From Tubulanus polymorphus (lineage: Eukaryota > Nemertea > Palaeonemertea > Tubulaniformes > Tubulanidae), in assembly GCF_964204645.1 (NCBI RefSeq), contig NC_134029.1, forward strand, positions 2,117,001 through 2,181,000: a stretch of DNA of 64,000 bases, read 5' to 3'. Below are positions 60,525-64,000 of the stretch, piece by piece. How positions within the stretch are numbered: position 1 is the first letter of the stretch; the number at the start of each line of letters is the position of its first letter. The notes beneath the pieces are model-generated. The model saw nothing but the letters and a program-made list of their open reading frames with translations. It did not search any database and had not been told where the DNA came from. Both the position numbers and the translations under genes were made by a program.

Positions 60525-60677
60525 ATGGGATGTACGCCTAGTCTTCATGTGTCTCGAGTAAATAGCGATGATTCCACCGCTGACGGTTCCACTCAACAAG
60601 CGAGCAAAAAACGCGGACTGCTAGCGGCCATGAGGAAATCAAAAGTATCCGATGATGAAGTTCATGATGGCAATAAG
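60525..60677 (+). CDS. PDE8: First coding exon of a probable phosphodiesterase 8
   Basis: ATG 60525, in good context (A at -3, G at +4), opens 51 codons ending in phase 0 at a GTAAGC donor (60678). The start MGCTPSLHVS closely matches the MGC-x-PS-(I/L)H-(V/I)S opening of animal PDE8 high-affinity cAMP phosphodiesterases, as I know them. Gly2 and Cys3 suit N-myristoylation and palmitoylation, hence membrane attachment. The rest is polar and Ser/Asp/Lys-rich, as in the variable PDE8 N-terminus. REC-like, PAS and catalytic domains would lie on later exons to the right of the window; none is visible here. Identification rests on the first ten residues, so another acylated MGC protein is possible. 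Confidence 0.6.
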
Positions 60678-63192
60678 GTAAGCATCTGCTCATATATCCA
60701 GCAGTTCGGAGAGACTTTAATTTTGGGAAGAATCTATGTCAAAAGAGGCCCTTTAATCGCGGCCACTTTGCAGGTAATAACCTGAAAGTGCTTAAGTTTT
60801 GAACTGAATATCTTCACTTAATTTTGTAATGCCTAAAAGGCTTAGAAATTGTGTCTGAAGATGTCAAATTTAAGAAAAATTATTGGTAATGGACCCTTTA
60901 GTTAAACTGGGATATGGAAATTTAGTTGATGGGTACCTCGCGGATCCGCCCCTGGGAACTGTTCTCTGGATTCAGGGAATAGTGGTTACTTTTGACTTTG
61001 AAAAGTGCCTTAAACTAATAGCTTATTTTCGAGTGAATGTTACTGCCACGTCTCTCTCTCTCTGATTGATGTCCGGAGATATGTGTCGTAACACCACCAC
61101 AGATCAAACATATTCCTAACTCGACGCTGCGAGTGGTTGATAAATTACATTAAACTTACTATGCCCCGTCTTACAAATGTGATTGTTCATTGCTTTATCG
61201 TCTCGTTCTTTCGGTGAATTTAATTTCGTTCTGTCCGTCGCGGGAGTCGCTCAGTTTCACATCAGATAAGAGTCGTCTTACCGTAATATTCGTGTAGTTC
61301 TCTTAGAAGGGGAGAAGGTGAATAATGAATACATCTGGAAACTGAATATATCGGTTTAAAATGCAGCCTCGTCAGTGATGAGAATCAGACTGACTGTTAT
61401 CTACGCAATAGCAAAAAAAAAACTGGTTTCGTTTTAAGTCTACGAATAGCTATAATTAACTGCGATTATCTTATTGCGAGATTCGAAGACTGGTTTCTGT
61501 TGAAATTTTATCTGGACGAATGTTAATGAAATGATTGCAGTTTGTCTGCCAGTGCTGGTGACATTTAAAACGTCTGTGGTAGTTTATGAGAAATGCTTGA
61601 AGTACAATCGAATATTTAATAATAGCCGCTGAATTCATGGAATAATACTGCGTGCACATATATATACTATACCCACTTTTTGTTGACTATGCCAATTATA
61701 AGAACTTTTATTTAGACGTGATGTTATTTAGGCCTATATAAACAGTCCACGAGATTCTTAAGCAGAATTCGAGATATTTTGGTTTTTTATTCTCATTATT
61801 TCGTCGTTAAAAGTGGTCTAGTTACCGAAATGAGTTTTTATGAACTATAGGCAATCGAGCCGAGCGTTTTCAATGTACTGCTTTTCCTGTGCGGTATTTT
61901 CTTTTTTCTCGGGAACCTGTCGGTTTTTCAGGTTTGAAACGACTGCAATCGAGAATGCGGGGAACAATGACTCGGTGAAAGGTTTTTGTTAGCGTTTCAT
62001 TCATTGCCGGCGGCGCTTTTAAAAAAGGGGTATAAAATATATAAGATCAGGTTGTATTATATTAAAACATATACACTAAGCAACCCTCAGGTGTTTGCCT
62101 GTTCCAGGTAAATTTACAAATCATGGCGAAATATTTACTTAAGAAGTCAGTTCGTAAAACTTGGGATTTATATGGATAACTGAACTATCTCATCTGATTG
62201 ATTGATTTTACCTGACTGACCTCTGAATCGAGCAGTAAAATACAAACTAATCAAATACCGAGGCAATTATTCGCAATATCCTTTTTTCTGTATTTTTGCA
62301 AACATTTTTTTCTACCTAAAAGTAGAATATTGTTAATAATCAATTGGTGAATATCGAGTTCGGATATAGAGAAGATGAATTAATTTATTCTCGTACAAAG
62401 CATTAGATTTTGTGTTCAAAGGTTGTCGGAGGAAACTATCAATAAAAAACGCCGGAATATTTAAAGATGTTCCGACGTAATCGAGCTGGTTATTACTCTG
62501 ATGACAGTAGACTTAATTCCTCGTCGGTGGTAAGCAAAAAAAAGAACAATCATATTAATAATATCTATAATAGCAACTCAGCAGGCATGTCGTTAAGGAG
62601 ATGCCTGTTGAGTTCTGAGTTCAAGATTTCGCTCGAATTAAAACATCGATAATGAACTAATTTCAACCTAACTCACAGTTCGCTGGCTTTCTGGTGAAAC
62701 ATTGAAGAATATGCGATTTCTATCGAAAATCAGTGAATATACTATCGAAATCATCGTCTTTTAAAGTTTCATTCGAGCCTATTTGATATGGATCAGACCA
62801 CTGATTCCTTAATTACTCAGGCTAATTATTTTGTTGAATAATTGCCAGAAAGCTAGCGAATTAAACCCCATATCACATTAGAACCGGATCCAGGGTTTTA
62901 TCTGGGGCGGTTTTTATATTGGATTAATTTTTTTCCAAATATACTCACTCAACGGGGTGCTGTCTAAATCTATTCTTTCTTTTGACTCTCCGTAATCTGC
63001 GATCTAACAAAAACCTAACACATAACTGTCCTTAATACACTCTACAGCGTGGATAACTTTCTAAATACTTGAATCGGTAAAGATTATTTATGTAGGCTCT
63101 GTATTTAATTTCGTGGTTTAAACAGCTAATGATTTAATATTTGAATTAATATTTAAACTAGTAGAAACGTGTTTACGAAGAATAGTTGTTTG
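60678..63192 (+). other. First intron of the PDE8-like gene (probable)
   Basis: Apart from the possible alternative first exon at 62467-62529, I see no exon, RNA gene or mobile element. Frames at 60883-61065 and 61471-61659 lack motifs. Confidence 0.5.
62467..62529 (+). CDS. Possible alternative first exon of the PDE8-like gene
   Basis: ATG 62467 begins 21 codons (MFRRNRAGYYSDDSRLN...) that end in phase 0 at a GTAAGC donor, the same phase and donor type as the MGC exon 1.8 kb upstream on the same strand. It could provide a non-acylated N-terminus from a second promoter. It might equally begin an unrelated gene or be chance; no homology is recognised. Confidence 0.3.
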
Positions 63193-64000
63193 GTATGGAG
63201 TGAGTATATGAGTGAGTGAGGTATGGAGTGAGTATATGAGTGAGTGAGGTATGGAGTGAGTATATGAGTGAGTGAGGTATGGAGTGAGTATATGAGTGAG
63301 TGAGGTATGGAGTGAGTATATGAGTGAGTGAGGTATGGAGTGATAATATGAGTGAGTGAGGTATGGAGTGAGTATATGAGTGAGTGAGGTATGGAGTGAG
63401 TATATGAGTGAGTGAGGTATGGAGTGAGTATATGAGTGAGTGAGGTATGGAGTGAGTATATGAGTGAGTGAGGTATGGAGTGAGTATATGAGTGAGTGAG
63501 GTATGGAGTGAGTGTATGAGTGAGTGAGGTATGGAGTGAGTATATGAGTGAGTGAGGTATGGAGTGAGTATATGAGTGAGTGAGGTATGGAGTGAGTATA
63601 TGAGTGAGTGAGGTATGGAGTGAGTATATGAGTGAGTGAGGTATGGAGTGAGTATATGAGTGAGTGAGGTATGGAGTGAGTGTATGAGTGAGTGAGGTAT
63701 GGAGTGAGTATATGAGTGAGTGAGGTATGGAATGAGTATATGAGTGAGTGAGGTATGGAGTGAGTATATGAGTGAGTGAGGTATGGAGTGAGTGTATGAG
63801 TGAGTGAGGTATGGAGTGAGTATATGAGTGAGTGAGGTATGGAATGAGTATATGAGTGAGTGAGGTATGGAGTGAGTATATGAGTGAGTGAGGTATGGAG
63901 TGAGTATATGAGTGAGTGAGGTATGGAGTGAGTATATGAGTGAGTGAGGTATGGAGTGAGTATATGAGTGAGTGAGGTATGGAGTGAGTATATGAGTGAG
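63193..64000. repeat. 28-bp minisatellite, about 29 copies, runs off the window
   Basis: The unit starts GTATGGAGTGAGTATATGAG and closes with TGAGTGAG, 28 bp in all, repeated head to tail about 28.9 times. A few copies carry single changes: AGTGATAATATG near 63342, GTGTATGAG near 63511, 63681 and 63791, and GGAATGAG near 63729 and 63841. The unit is itself built from GAGT/TGAG tetramers. The array continues past the right edge. Confidence 0.99.

Overview
The window is animal nuclear DNA: AT-rich, intron-rich, with GT-AG introns, a GABA-gated chloride channel gene, a rhodopsin-type GPCR relic, pyroglutamyl-peptidase I and a probable phosphodiesterase 8 start. A large lineage-specific array of antistasin-like domains next to an Rdl-type receptor fits a spiralian invertebrate (mollusc, annelid or relative). 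That placement is inference. Nothing suggests a bacterial or viral source.

Region 1 (1-14.7 kb, + strand) is the 3' part of one giant gene. I resolved 63 coding exons. Sixty of them encode 74 copies of a 28-35 residue, six-cysteine, very Lys/Arg-rich repeat. One exon encodes an atypical Kunitz domain, and the last two encode a basic tail. All 62 introns between them are phase 1, and the frame closes exactly over 2,388 codons to a stop at 14231-14233. The last repeat has canonical antistasin (leech protease-inhibitor) spacing, which suggests where the array came from. Two of its introns carry three candidate C/D-box snoRNAs whose guide segments appear complementary to conserved 28S and 18S rRNA.

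Region 2 (18.3-54.7 kb, - strand) is an Rdl-type GABA receptor subunit gene. Seven coding exons lie at 18377-24317. A signal-peptide exon at 54491-54705 has the matching splice phase and probably starts the gene across a ~30 kb intron. Inside that intron, on the + strand, lie a frameshifted GPCR pseudogene (38.3-39.2 kb) and a possible two-exon micropeptide gene (31.7-32.0 kb).

Region 3 (57.3-62.6 kb) holds a complete four-exon pyroglutamyl-peptidase I gene (- strand). Head-to-head with it is the first coding exon of a probable PDE8 gene (+ strand), followed by a possible alternative first exon. tRNA-derived SINE-like pieces lie around this pair. The window ends in a 28-bp minisatellite (63.19 kb onward).

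The genes have no obvious shared pathway. The notable material is the antistasin-like/Kunitz polyprotein with its intronic snoRNAs.
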